64,000 nt of DNA from Vesta saturnalis (GCA_036346205.1 JARFJB010001814.1:744001-808000); one strand, 5' to 3'; counted from the stretch's first letter, positions 21,330-34,098 are shown. The notes: generated by a model not told the origin, from the sequence alone. Numbers and translations are program-made.

Positions 21330-23645
21330 CTCCCAATTTCCTCCAGTCTTGCTCTGCAATTTACACGGTCCGGACTGAATTTCGTTTGCCAAGTGAACAG
21401 GGTCACTTTTCAGTTAAGAGAAGAGCCGGAAAATTCAACAACGTTGCCTCGGACCATGAATTAGAGCAGTCGCTTATTAGATCTTGAAAAGTCCAAGGAG
21501 GTCTGATATGAATAACATCGTATGAAAACGCGATGCAAAATTGGTGTTTGCAGTATCACTTCAAACTGGCATTTGTCAAGTACTCCAAGAATTTTGTGAC
21601 TACCCTACTGGAGACGTAAAGGAACAGAACCATAAAGGATGGAGAAGTCGAAGAATTGAAAGAGATTAATGTGATGTTCAACTAATTATTAAGTTCCTAA
21701 ATGATGATGACAATCCATTTGAAAACTCAAAACCCAGAAACGTTGTTAGTGGAGAAGTAGCTACAGAAGAAGCCTCTAAATTCTTATTGAATATTGTAAT
21801 AGAAGCACAAAAACAGTGGGAAAATTTTAAACAGGAAATACACATGTATACTCGACAATCATACTAGCTACTCACAGAAACCTTGATTTATAAGATTTAT
21901 TGAAACATGAACTACTTGATTATCCTCCCAGTTTGGCTAATGAAAATGGCTTTCTTAAGAAAAATGTGAAATCTGATTTAATGAATGTCATAGAAACAGA
22001 AACTAATTGTCAAAAACATTAGCAAGACTTGAATGTGTTTGAAAAATAAGTACATGTGATTGATGGCATGGCTCTTATCCATTAGGTTCCAAATTCTGCT
22101 TTATCAAAGCTGGAAAACTTCAAGGAGTTTGCAGAAAACCGCCTATCTCGATTTACACAGATTTTATAGAACAGGCTACCTAGTCGAGTAGATCTCGTTT
22201 ATGACAGATATAGAAACATATCTTCAATGATAAAATACTCTGAAAGTAGTTTGAAGTCTAAAAGGAAATCTCCATTAATTGTCAAGATACACAATGATTT
22301 TACTAGAACTACAAAACAATGCTCTCGCTACATTGTGTTACATGAAAATAAAAATATACTACTAACTACATAAATAATGTAAGCGTGCCAGTTGGAAAAA
22401 CCATTATTATTTCTGGAGGATTTGAAAAGACAAGTGCTACTTTAAGAATTAAAAACCAGATTATTGGCAACAGTGCAATCAGATTGAAGCAGATACAAGA
22501 ATTTTCTTGAATACAAGAGATGCAATTATTCAAAGTGATGGTTCAACTACCGTAATCATTCACAGCCCAGACACTAATATTTTCGTGTTGGGCATATCCT
22601 TCTGGTGGAGTGATTTCAAGAATACAACTTGCCAAGGTTCAGGTTGCTACTTAGCGACAGAAGCTCTCGGAGAATATGTAATTATTATCTGGAAGTCTGC
22701 TGGCTCTTCACGCTTTCACTGGCTGTAGTTCTACAAGTTACGTTGGAACAAAAAGGAATGCGCTCAGTGTTGTTAGAAAATGTAGTAACCCTTTTGAGAT
22801 AAAATAACCTCTCTACCGAGCAACTGATGCAGTTCGAAAATTTATATTTAAAAATCGTACGAAAAAAAGGAATCTCTTGTGATGAAAGCCGTTATCTACA
22901 CTTCTGGTGAAACCCATCAGCGGCTTCCGACATGAGTTGCCTACGGAGCTCGTTGAGTATGGTGACTCGACCTGCTTAGCATTCGGGAGATAATGGATTC
23001 GATTCCCGTTACCGTCTACCTTGCCTGAGGTTTTTCAGGGGTTTTCTCATACACATTCAGCGGCATGGTCACTGCGTATATACACACCATGTGCGGCAAC
23101 TTAGGCGACTGCTGGGGTAGACTCTGTTCCTTCCGATCTTATCCTGACCACACCCATCCTTAATCCCACCATGTATATATACGTAATGTATATATGTATG
23201 GTGGGAATCCACGATTGTGGCTAAAGGAGTTTGGAAAGCTCAAACAGCCCGCCCTCCTCTTTGGGGAGGGAATTAAATACGTAACCTTTCCTTTCCATCA
23301 GTGCCTACCTTGCACTTACGATAGTTTTCACCAACATGTATTGAGATGCATCTCCCAACTTCATTATTGGACAAATGTTGGACCTTTGAATTACGACTAC
23401 TACATGGACGAAGACAAATGCCTGCGACCAGACAAGTTAATTCCACCCTGTAGGTGTAAAACATGGTCAAAATCAACTTGCCAATGTTTTAAGAAATAAA
23501 GTTCTCGCTGTTCGTACAGCACTTGCAAAGAAAAATGTAAAAATAGTTTTACAAACGACTGCGCAGAAGAAGATGAGAGCGACTTTTGCTAAATCAGTAA
23601 AGGGCATTTACACCAATAGAGGAATATTAATTAGATCTTAATATA
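21330..23645 (+). pseudogene. Pseudogene of a multi-copy invertebrate protein family (SPDTD motif, Cys-rich tail), split by a SINE
   Basis: Frames on the plus strand give, in order, DHELEQSLIRS, a GDVKEQNHKGWRSRRIERD segment and VQLIIKFLNDDDNPFENSKP. Then come RYRNISSMIKYSESSLKSK, VPVGKTIIISGGFEKTSATL, VIIHSPDTNIFVLGISFWW and LALHAFTGCSSTSYVGTK. After the insertion follow SFHQHVLRCISQLHYW and a Cys-rich tail, IPPCRCKTWSKSTCQCFKK. This order matches a family of large uncharacterised proteins present in many copies in insect genomes. There the central motif is normally VSPDTDI and the C-terminus binds metal through CxC-type clusters. Function is not established; I suspect a mobile-element origin. 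Many stops and frameshifts make this a dead copy, and a family A SINE at 22921-23294 separates the last exon-like part. Confidence 0.72.
22921..23294 (+). mobile_element. tRNA-Ala-derived SINE, longest copy (family A), with target duplication
   Basis: Flanked by CCATCAG at 22914-22920 and 23295-23301, a 7-bp target duplication. The tRNA-like head has ACCTGCTTAGCATTCGGG (anticodon AGC, Ala) and GGATTCGATTCCC (B box). The body is GCGGCATGGTCACTGCGTAT, CATGTGCGGC and GCTGGGGTAG, then a short TA-rich stretch. The 3' third has GGTGGGAATCC and CCCGCCCTCCTCTTTGGGG. Length is about 374 bp. It interrupts the pseudogene described at 21330-23645. Confidence 0.82.
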
Positions 23646-23872
23646 AGAAAAAGTTAAATTATATAAGGACATTTGATTACATTTTTATTATTACTAATAC
23701 CATTAATAATTGACAGACCATTCGCATATTGAAGTGATATTGAAAATCTTCGTGTCATGTGTCACGGAATTCAGCCACTCCTCTAAAGAGTTCGCAGTCA
23801 GCATCTAACCCATCATATAGGATGTCTACCGAATTTTATCCATGAAGGTACGTGAAATATCATTCATAAATG

Positions 23873-23925
<53 letters not shown>

Positions 23926-26728
23926 TGATACGTGTAAATTGTGATTTATGAATTTATGGTCTTTAAGTTACGACTCACCTTGTATGTTGTTGGAAAATGG
24001 CAACATTGCTACTAAAAATCGTTTTAAAATTTAAAAGGTTTCAAACACGTGATTACTTTAAAATCTTTGGATTGGTGAAAATAATCAGGCTATGGGTTTT
24101 TGGTTTTCTGGTACCTTCAGATAAGAAGGAAAACGCCATTTTGGCAAAAAGAAATTGAATGCGTAGTTAGAAGCACATGTAAAATTTGGAAAAGGTGTTC
24201 CTAAAAATTTGATTGAATTTTTCAAGAAAAATTTTACTCAGCCTGTTGCTGGTTTTAATCTTTTCCATATAAATAAATCCTGTTGGGATTTCGAATTTTA
24301 GTTCGGCTTTAATTTTTTGTTTCTACTACACCTTAGCTTCGATCAAGAGGTAAGCTACTCACTTTCTTTTCTTATTTACTAGACATAGCTTTGAAATGCA
24401 TGCGTACATGTTTTGAAATATTAATACAACATAAAGATCATATTTTATAAAATTTGGGTATCTCGATTTAAAATTCTAACACAGTTATCTTATATAGGTT
24501 CTTTTTGGTCCTTTACACATTCACTAAAGATTAACATATTTCGTGCTTCCATAAGGAATAATTAAACCGTTTCTGACAGCACATTTGGATATCATTCGTC
24601 CGAGGTGTGAAATATTAGTTATGGGTCTTCGAGCCTGAATGGAAACAGTCTACGATTACTCCTTCTCATAGTATCTTCCGAATTAATTGAAGAAATATAC
24701 GTTACACCTACGACTAGTTTCTGATAAGTATTATTGTTACATGCATACAAAATTTACCTATGGTGAGTGACTTTTGATTGCTTTTCTACATAACGAGGCT
24801 CTCGTTATCTGTACTTCACTGAAAGTCTTAACCATTACATTACTGTGCTTGCTACTTGTATTAGTGTGTTTCCGCAATTATCTTAATCCTGAAATTAATG
24901 GTTATGCTTTATTGTGAAACATTTTCTTAGTAATCGAGAGTAATACTATACATTTGTACCTGTAAAAGATAATTTGGGTTATTCCAAAGTTTCGCTTATA
25001 CTTACATTTAACTTTGCAATAGAATTTGTAGTTTATCTATCAACTTTTCTTATATACCAGCTTTGTTCTGATAAATAACCGTAATTGTTCAACCGTTAGA
25101 ACTACCTGTGTTTATTGTACATACGCAACAGCTGTTTGTCGACTGAATGCTACTCATTGAGTTTAAATATACAATGTATGTTAACTGCTGGGGTTTCAAT
25201 TACTGTATAAATCAAATTGAACATTTCTTTATTATCATTGGGGTTGTATAACATTTGTTATTTTTTTCTGATTACAATTTTAATATTTGTTTAGTATAAA
25301 ACTGTTGAAGTAGGATTTACTAATTTGAATCTTTTGTTGGTAGCCCTATGCTTACCAATAAATGGGTTATTTTGTGTTGCGCTTTATTTAATTATTGTAC
25401 TGCAATTGCCAAAGGGGTAATAAACTTGGCCTTTCTAAATTTTCTAAATGCTTCATGCTTATTATTTTGTCTGTAATGCTCATAGTAATTTTTCTGAAGA
25501 ATACTTTGTGCTTACATAAGTAAACAACAGGGTAGACATCTAGTGCTAATTTTCGCTTTATATTTGGGGTTTATTTGCGTCCGGTTGATTGGAAACTGAT
25601 AAATTAGTCCAACGGAGAGCTCTTCGTGGAATATCGGTATACAAGAATTCAATTTCGGATAATTATAGATATAGTTTGGGTATTCTTTTCTTTTAGGGTC
25701 AACACTAGATGCCGAACCGGATTGGGTCTGTTTATGTAAAGTTTTAGTAAAATTCATAACTTTTTTTCTAGTTTTGTTTGAAAGGTAAGTGGATTGCTGC
25801 TGGTTTATTTTGCAGATATATTATTATATATAGTATTATTTATTGTTGTATGGGAAGATTTCCTTATAGATTTGTATTTAGGTCTGCGGTTGGCGCTCCA
25901 TAAAATTAATTTTTGTTAGAGATTTACGAAAATTTAATTATTATTTATAACGTTTATAATATTTCACTTTGGGTATATTAAATAGGTGGTGTTAAACAAT
26001 CGTACATTATTTCATTAATCCTGTGATCTACGATCAACTTCCTAGTCCTTTGTCAGTGTGGACTTAGTTCACCATTTTCTTTTAGCTGTCTCTTTTGTCC
26101 TATGTGGCCGTAGCCCTTTGCTTGATAGAGGGGCGATAAAGAATTAAATCAAGTGGTGCCCTTTTTTTAAATTATATGTATCTCTTTTCTCCTGCCAAAA
26201 CGCCCATGCATCCAAGTGCTGAACCGACCGACTGAGCTTCCGGCTAATTCCTTATTCCTTGTTACAGCACCTTAGCCACAATTTCTACCAATGTCCTTTT
26301 GTGCACGTAACAATACTAAAATTAATTTATAACGTTATATATAGTTGTAAGTATATTTTTTATGAGACATTTGTCTCAGAATTAAATTTATAGAAAGTAA
26401 TATTTAAATACAATTATATATCCTGAACACCCGTGTACGGCATCGTGGTGCGGTACACCATGTTTTCGTTATTAAGTTTCTATTGACGTTTGCTAGTGAC
26501 ATTAAACTCAGACGAGTTACTTCTTTTGTTATTTATACACTATATGTTAGTAAAATACTTTTATTATCTACACGAATACCAATGAAAAATTATTTTTTTA
26601 CAAAAAATATTATATTTAAAACATTATTATTTATAGAAAACCATTTTTAACTCCTAAACTATAAGAGCACTTTTTGTATAATAAAAAGAAAAAAAAATAT
26701 TTTTGAGTCTAACACCGTTTTATTCACT
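23646..26728. other. No recognisable gene; includes a (TA)n tract
   Basis: A (TA)n microsatellite of about 48 bp lies at 23877-23925, preceded by GACCC. The rest is AT-rich, with only short frames lacking family motifs. The 81-residue minus frame at 25512-25757 was examined and not recognised. Confidence 0.6.
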
Positions 26729-27235
26729 GTTGTCGACCACCATGAGAGGCGACGACATGCGGTTTTAGCATCACCTAAGTACCCAGAACATAACCAAAAA
26801 TAAAATTGCGTCAACCTATTAACCCCATTTAGATCCTGTACTGTACCGAACTTTGTATGTATTTATACGTTAACTGGTTGTGTTAAATTGTCATATATAC
26901 AGGTACTATTTATGCATATGCTAAGTGAGCCCGCAATGTCGCTTTTTTTTCTTTCATATGCCACTACTTAAAAAAATTACATCAGTTACGTGCTTGTTAC
27001 GTGTGAAACCTTAGCGACATTGCAGGTTCACTTAACATATGCATAAACAGTAACTGTATCTATGACCATTTAACTCAAATACTAGTTAACGTATAAATAC
27101 GTATAATGTTTAATTTCAATGGAACTCTAATCTCTTGGTAGCTCATGCTAGTACATGCCTAGATAACATGAGGTAGTGGGTTCGAATCCCATTCGAGAGA
27201 ATCTTTTCAGGTAATTATAAATAAAAAAATATGTA
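26729..27235 (+). mobile_element. tRNA-containing repeat, copy 2 (family B), carrying a nested foldback element
   Basis: The 5' segment has GTTGTCGACCACC, GCGACGACATGCGG, TTTTAGCATCACCTAAG and AAATTGCGTCAACCT. It is followed after the insertion by AACTCTAATCTCTTGGTAGC, CATGCCTAGATAACATG and GTGGGTTCGAATCCC. Copy 1 at 20690-20922 has the two halves joined by only a few bases, so it represents the uninterrupted state. Confidence 0.75.
26853..27107. mobile_element. Foldback MITE with arms of about 92 bp
   Basis: The left arm (26853-26943) and right arm (27013-27107) are near-perfect inverted copies. Examples are GTATTTATACGTTAACT against AGTTAACGTATAAATAC, and TTATGCATATGCTAAGTGA against TCACTTAACATATGCATAA, meeting at GCAATGTCGCT / AGCGACATTGC. 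A loop of about 70 bp separates them. There is no coding capacity. The whole palindrome sits inside a family B repeat. Confidence 0.88.
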
Positions 27236-28535
27236 TCAGTTACTTTAAACTTCGGTAAGTTTCAAGACTAAGATTATTTCATTAAAAGATTTTTCAGAGA
27301 TTGAGCGAACATACTACAAAACATAATTTTTGTTCTTTGTAGGTAAAAATATAATAAAGTACAAGACACAAAAAGTGCTATAGGCACTATTAGACTATAC
27401 AACTTCTTGCTTTTATCATGGAGCATTATAAAATTGTACACACATTTATATCATTAAGTAAGAAATACCTCTAATCAACAAACCATAATTATTTAAATAA
27501 GCCAGCCAACAATAATGTAACTTAAATTTGAAATTCTGAAGAGTGATATATTGTGAAAAGCGTGGCATAAGATTTATTTCGTAAGATATACCAACATTAA
27601 TCAAATTATCAGACTAGAAAATGTCAACGCGACTACAATTTTCGAAGATATACTTTAGAAAGCATTTTTTATCCTTTCAACGAAACGCGTATCCGAATTT
27701 AACATACTCTTTATAGATCTAGTTTCTCCCGCTATACAAACTTTTGTATGGTATATATAAGGATACCTTCTGATAAAAAAATAAAAATAGAGCCTAATCA
27801 ATATTCCACTTAGAATGAAACATTTGATAAGTTACAACATTTTTACATTAAAGTGTGAAAGTGCGTAAGTGAGAAATTATATAAATGAAAGCTTCCATTT
27901 AAGATAAACATAAAGAAAATCGTTTTCAAGTACTAGACGAAAATTGAAAATGTGTGTGGTAGTGTTTTTGTTAAGTGCTAGCTGGCTGGAAACAATACAC
28001 TATAAACTTCTGGAAACTGTTAATTATATTATCAGTGTACTTGCCCTCTTGATACCCTTTTAAAAACAATTGCATCCCTATTAACACAGCTATAGCGTTA
28101 TAACATTTTGCAGCCAGGTTTTAGGTAAGAGGCTAGTTAGTACTTCCTCAAGAATAAAGGCATTCAACACTTTGATGCCCCGGAGATATACTAACCGAAG
28201 TACGCTTGAGCTTATTGGTAGTGTGACTGTAAATACAAATAGTTAAAATGATTACTAAGGTCCCAAAAGAGATATCACACGGTCTGCATACATTGCCGGT
28301 TGCCTCATTCCACACGGCAACATTGCGTGACGTCACTGGCATGCTCGGCTAGCATAATTCACCTCTACTTACTTTAAATTCACATAAATAATTGTATTAG
28401 ATATTATATTTTAAAATACAAATGTGATTTTTTAGATGCAATAAAGAGAAATTGCAAATCAAAGTAATTTAAGCCATTAGCCTTTAATTTTTTTCCACAA
28501 TGCATCATGAATTTACTTTGTTTATGTTGTTCAAA
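27236..28535. other. No recognisable gene
   Basis: AT-rich; the 64-residue minus frame at 28148-28342 has no recognisable motif. Confidence 0.6.
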
Positions 28536-28536
28536 T

Positions 28537-28945
28537 TATCTAAGTGTGTGCGTGTGAGTGTGAGTGTGCGTGTGGCAGTGTCAGTGCCTGTGCCTCTGTG
28601 TGCCTGTGTGTCTGTGTGTCTGTGTGTCTGTGTGTCTGTGTGTCTGTGTGTCTGTGTGTCTGTGTGTCTGTGTGTCTGTGTGTCTGTGTGTCTGTGTGTC
28701 TGTGTGTCTGTGTGTCTGTGTGTCTGTGTGTCTGTGTGTGCTGTGTCTGTGTCTGTGTGTCTGTGTGTCTGTGTGTCTGTGTCTGTGTCTGTGTGTCTGT
28801 GTGTCTGTGTGTCTGTGTGTCTGTGTGTCTGTGTCGTGTGTCCGTGTGTCTGTGTGTCGTGTGTGTCGTGGTGCGCGTGGTGCGTGCGGTGTGTGTGTGT
28901 GTGTGTGTGTGAGTGCGTGCGTGCGTGTGTGCGCGCGTGCTTGTA
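28537..28945. repeat. GT-rich minisatellite, core unit TGTGTGTC
   Basis: About 400 bp in which an 8-bp unit (TGTGTGTC) is repeated perfectly many times between about 28606 and 28735. It then varies to TGTGTC and GTGCGTG, ending in GTGTGTGTGAGTGCGTGCG. The plus strand is almost free of A. Open frames of 120-160 residues on both strands are artefacts of the repeat. Confidence 0.97.
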
Positions 28946-29600
28946 CAATTTTTGTATCGACTGTGAAAATTATATGAATAAATAAAAGTCCTTCGGGTAA
29001 AACAGTCTTATCTTGTAATAATTTTTTTGGCGAGCTTTGCAAAATATATCAGGGCAGATATTAATTATAAATTTTAAAAGTCAAACAGTATTAAATTAAC
29101 ACCGCGTAAGAATTTTTTTTATTTTACAGTTACTTACAACTTTAGTAGCAGCATTAAATTTTCCATGACATTCCCCTAAAATTAAATACATCTCTGCAAA
29201 ACTGTATTCCGTAACGCTAATTTGGGGAATCTGACAGAAAAATTAATATCGAAACTCAAGTACAGTAGAAAAAAAAACGAAAAAACAGGAATAAACACAA
29301 ATAAATTCAAATTAAAGTAAACTGAAGATATAGAGGACGAAGACAATTGACTACGGGACTTTGATTAGCAAATTGTGATAGAGATATCGGTAAAAGTCAA
29401 ATTAACTGAAAAAGTACGTAAAAGCCACGTTTCTTTTGAAATGTGAAATTGCATTGCACATTTTTGCAAAATTTTTGTAAAACTGAAGTATTGCAGAAAC
29501 TTTAAACATCTTATAGAAATTCTAGGTATGGTTAAAATTAAGACAAGATTAAACGTACACGTTATGTTTTCATTCTATAATAACGATTGCAGTCTTAGTT
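28946..29600. other. No recognisable gene
   Basis: AT-rich sequence without recognised features. Confidence 0.5.
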
Positions 29601-29602
29601 TT

Positions 29603-29856
29603 AGTGCGGTCAGCTTGGCTTAGTGGTTACATACCAAAGTATCAATAAAACGACGACTACCGGTTCTGGGTTCAATTTTTGGCTAGATGGTCTAAAAATC
29701 CTCCATACTTGGATGTTTGTAAACGTATAGAGCGAACGACCACCGCAGTCCGAATACTCTCAACCTCATTATGTTGCGATAAAAACCAGATTAAAACAAT
29801 ATTCCTGTATAAATCATTCTTCAAGTACACAAACGTAAGTTTATCGAACCGGTCAG

Positions 29857-29911
<55 letters not shown>
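29603..29911 (+). mobile_element. Degenerate tRNA-derived SINE ending in (TA)n
   Basis: The tRNA-like head has CTTGGCTTAGTGGTTACATA (A box TGGCTTAGTGG) and CCGGTTCTGGGTTCAATTTT (decayed B box) spaced as in tRNA genes. A body of about 170 bp follows, then (TA)n at 29859-29911. The head differs from families A and B. Confidence 0.55.
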
Positions 29912-29913
<2 letters not shown>

Positions 29914-32900
29914 CAGTAGACTAATCCCTCCTGAAGGTCTACATACGTTATACAACCGTCCTGAGATAAAAAACATCAAATAACATTTCTCTCATCCACC
30001 ACCAGCACCATTCCTACGCAAGGTAGTCACGGTCAACGCATAACCCCTGTAACAGAAAAAATCGTTCCCGCATAAATATTCCATAAGATAACCACCACCC
30101 ACCAAGCTCGTTATCCACCATCAAATTTTCCCTTTAAATTGAGTAGCTACCTGTTTCCACCGGCACGTATATCCTAAATACGGATAGATAGCTGAAAGAG
30201 CACAAAAACTCTCCCATTCAAAATTTCCATTAGTAAGTTATAAGACGCTAATCAGAACAACCCCTGTTAATTAAATAAGTCACGTTAGACATAGTAAAGT
30301 ACGTTTAAAATTCTATCAAAGTGTTTAGTTATAAAACTGTTAAAACGCAAGCAGTTGTTCAAGTTTCAAAATATCCATTTTCTTCCTGACCTAAACGTTG
30401 CAGGTACAAAACACTTCTCTGCTTTCATCTCTTTAAAAGTAGTTCAACGAGAAATAAATCACACAATTTTTAATTGTAAAATTTGTATAACTACTATCAC
30501 TACTAGACAGGGACGTAATTAAAATTTTGCCTGATTTTTTAATTTCATTTAACGCAATTTTAGTTCGTTTAAATTCATTGTTTTACCTGTGCTGTTAATA
30601 TTATTTTCTCAGCCACCTTAAGGGGAGCAGTTGGAGTATCCGAATGGAAAGAGAGCCGCCTGGAGTGCCAGAGACCAGAAGCGTCCGTTTGAATTATTCA
30701 TCCGTTTAGTTTGTTTGCAAAAGGAATCTTGTTTTGTTTTGGTTAGAGGTTATTTTTTGTCTGTTTATTGTTAGTAACGTAGTATAAGTGTATGTATTTA
30801 GCATTATAAACAATTATAGGACAATGTATGTATCAAACCATTTTTTGTTTATTGGTTAGAATGAAATACCAGGTAGTAATCGATCAACTCACGTTCGCCC
30901 TTCGATTTTTAACTATAGCCGCGGTAAAACAATAAAAGTAACTGTGGCTCATCAGGCCAGCACAGTATTGTATTGTTCCGTAATTCTGAATACACTAGGA
31001 AATTAAAAACATTCGAGTAGTGCAAACTAGCTGCTTGGCTCTTTACTTTTTGACTATATGTGATACAATTTTATATACAGATCCCAATTCCCACATGCAA
31101 AAATTGATTTTACACATAACAGCTCAAAAATCATAAATCATAGACATTAAGACGAAAAATTTTCCTTATGTTCCTACACATAATTTCAATTGCTCAAAAG
31201 ATAATTTACGAGTTGCATTGCATGGTTCATGAACACAATTTCTTCTCAGTAAAAACCAATCAGTTCAGTTCAGTTTAAATGAGAAATTAGATTGCTAATT
31301 ATTTCAAAAGAAAATTTGTAAACTGGATTAAAATGAAAACTTACACAAGTTTTTGGTAATGGTCATGTAATTAAAAACAAACTTTATAAGCTTTCAATGT
31401 TTCAACGGCAATAGAACACTGTTAAATGATCTTTTAGAATGACTAGCACCTGCAAAGGGATATTAGTCTATTTTGTTCTATTCTGATCTGACCATAAGTA
31501 ACAACTGAGAGATAAGATGTAAACCAAACTTAATCTTTTTAATTTTTTGAATATTAGTTATAAATGTTGCTGTATATTTTTACATAATACATTATTATTA
31601 AAACTGAGAACAATCACATAACAATACAACATATTTTATTACAATTCTAGATAAATAAACAACTCCCTTTGAACTACCACTGTTCAAGGTCCATAAAGTT
31701 AATTAATTGCTAAAAATCAATCGTTTAGAAAGAAATACACATTAATGAACCCCTGTAATCGATGAGCAATTAAACACATGAGTTAATTCCATATTTAAAT
31801 GCCCTATCGCTTCCGAATTGATGATTGTTTGTTTGTTGGCAATTGCTACTCGAAATTCAACATACTTGAATAGCAGTAAGTAATTAATGGATCTTTAGAA
31901 ATTATTTTACAGAAATAGTTCGGATAGTTAAGAACTATTTATTTTGTATTGTCTATACCGGGTGGTGCATCGCATTTCACAATATAAATATTAAATTTTT
32001 AGCTGCAAGTAGTGACTTCCGTAATTAGAGTTTTTGTAAAAATCCTGAACGAGAATACCTATTATTCCAATTTTATCGTAAATGGTAAACTTTGAGGATT
32101 TAAAAAAAATTCCCGCTCTTAAGAAGGATGGCGGGTGAACTAGATATGGAAATGAGTAGAGAATAAAATTCAGTCTATAAGAGTAACCCATTAATTTAAT
32201 TTTCCTATGCAGTATTAACAAACTAGTAAAAATAACGTCAGTTTAATTTAACTTGCTAATGACGCACGAAAGTGCAGAGAGACAAGTACAAACTTCAATT
32301 TAACTTATATTAATAAATTTGTTTGAAAAGCAAGTCGCATAATTTTTCCTCATATGCTTTTAGTCCTTTTAACTATAATTTCAATGTAACTTTATAAATC
32401 CCAAAAATGTACATTAATGTCATCTAAAATAAAGTGCCATATTGAATATGTAATACACATTAACACAAATTTACCATTAAAATTAAATAAATCTTTAATC
32501 TGATATATTAAACTTAACATAAAAATACGAGCTATTAATTAATTACGAATTAAATTAATTCAATGGCGTGATTCATTAACTAATAAATTATTAAAACTGA
32601 ATAATGACAAGAACGATGCTATTGAGGTACCATAATACACACAAAGCTACTGGTAATATGTCATTATTTGGAACTAGTATTTTTATGGAACTAGTACATT
32701 TAGTGTTAAAATCGTGTAAAGTTATTTCTGCGATAGTTTTCCTAGAGTGATTACAGTAGGATGTTGCACCCAGAAGCGAGCACATCAACATTTTTTGTTG
32801 CGCTAATTTTTTTAGATTTTCTCTACAGCGGTATCAATTTGATGTAGGTATACGTAAGCAAGTCAATTTTAATATCATTAAGAATGTGTTTGTTTCAAAT

Positions 32901-32980
32901 AAGGATCATCAATGTTCGACAAGTGAAGATGAAACTTCCCCTGGTATGGTGACTTTCAATTTAAGTGGAAACCTATAATT
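29912..32980. other. No recognisable gene
   Basis: AT-rich. Near 31958 a TATACCGGGTGGTGCATCGC sequence resembles a transposon end, but no partner was found. Frames at 31991-32221 and 32591-32791 (minus) are not recognised. Confidence 0.5.
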
Positions 32981-32984
32981 CATG

Positions 32985-34098
32985 TTGAAAAGGCATACAA
33001 AAAATGCTTATATATGTATGAATGTGCTTCCAATAACGTGCAGATTTTTCCTTCGCCGTTTCCCATTTTGTTGGAGGCTGGACGTCGCTTAAGTATTTGT
33101 TAGAGCAACATTACCAAAACTGTTGAGATCATTGGGTCAAGCGTTTGTACATATTTAGCCTGTTACCTTGAATTGGACTAACACCAGACCGAAGTAACGC
33201 AGTTAATATGTGCCCCATAAAGAATTGACCAGATGCGAGTGGATTTAAATCTAATGGATAAAAAAATAGAGGGGTAAGGGATGTGGAATTTAGCACTGCT
33301 TCAATCTGTATGAAAACTGCATACACTCCTTCAAAGGTAAGGTAACAATTCGTTACAATACTGGTCATGTTGGTATTTAAAGGATTTTACCCCCGCTTCT
33401 CACAATGCACCAAACTTGGGTGAATGGAGTGGTATAAAATGCCGTTGAATTGAGTTCTGACCTAAGTATTACTTGAAATTATCGACGTTTGTGTAACTTT
33501 TGATCTGAAGAAATTCGTTTACGGATTGGAACGCTTCTGCGCGAGATAAATCGTTTTTAAGCGTTTAAAAAGCTAGGAGTGCTCATGCACCATCTCTACA
33601 TCTATGGCTTGGGTTACCAAAACAAGTGAAAATACCAATGTACGCTTTGACTAATTTTAGGTTTCTGAATTTCCCGTGCTAGATTATCAGTGAATCTGCA
33701 AAACCACTCTTACAGAGAAAAAAAAAACTTAAAAGGATTATTCTTAGCTCAGGTAAACTACCCATTTCTTGGCTTTTGGTTATAGGTGTAGTACGGAAGC
33801 AAATTGTTGTCGCAGAACTCTTTGGATTGTACTTTTTTCCGTTAACAATCCAGTATCATTGTTTATCATAAAAGTTAAGCGGCGTTTATGAGATAAAAAA
33901 AAATTGGTGTTTGATTTTGTTATTCTACCACAGACTCTCAATACGTTTTAATTGTTTAAAAACGGATATACTTTTATTTAATTTTTTAATAAGCAGTTTA
34001 TTTGATTCTTGAATTAAGTGTTGATTAGAGCGTGCAACGATTCGTTTAATTCTGGTGTTGTCAATTCACCAACATTTCGTGTTAATGAATAATAAGTT
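32985..34098 (-). pseudogene. BEL/Pao integrase region
   Basis: Minus-strand frames give LTRNVGELTTPELNESLHAL, VLRVCGRI, KSTIQRVLRQQFA (zinc-finger/N-terminal integrase region) and AFQSVNEFLQIK. Then follow FIPLHSPKFGAL-EAGVKSFK and a 79-residue open frame at 33129-33368. That frame contains IQIEAVLNSTSLTPLFFYP, LDLNPLASGQFFMGHILTAL and GNRLNMYKRLTQ. The last block is the BEL/Pao integrase C-terminal signature (IEAxLNSRPLTPL...LTPGHFLIG...NRLxRWQ). The remainder, with DVQPPTKWETAKEKS, matches the ...QxRxKW segment. Stops are frequent, so it is inactive. Confidence 0.86.

Noticed and set aside
28500..29042. Four overlapping open frames of 120-160 residues on both strands
   Set aside because: They translate a GT-rich minisatellite (Cys/Val/Leu or His/Thr repeats) in several frames at once; they are products of low complexity.
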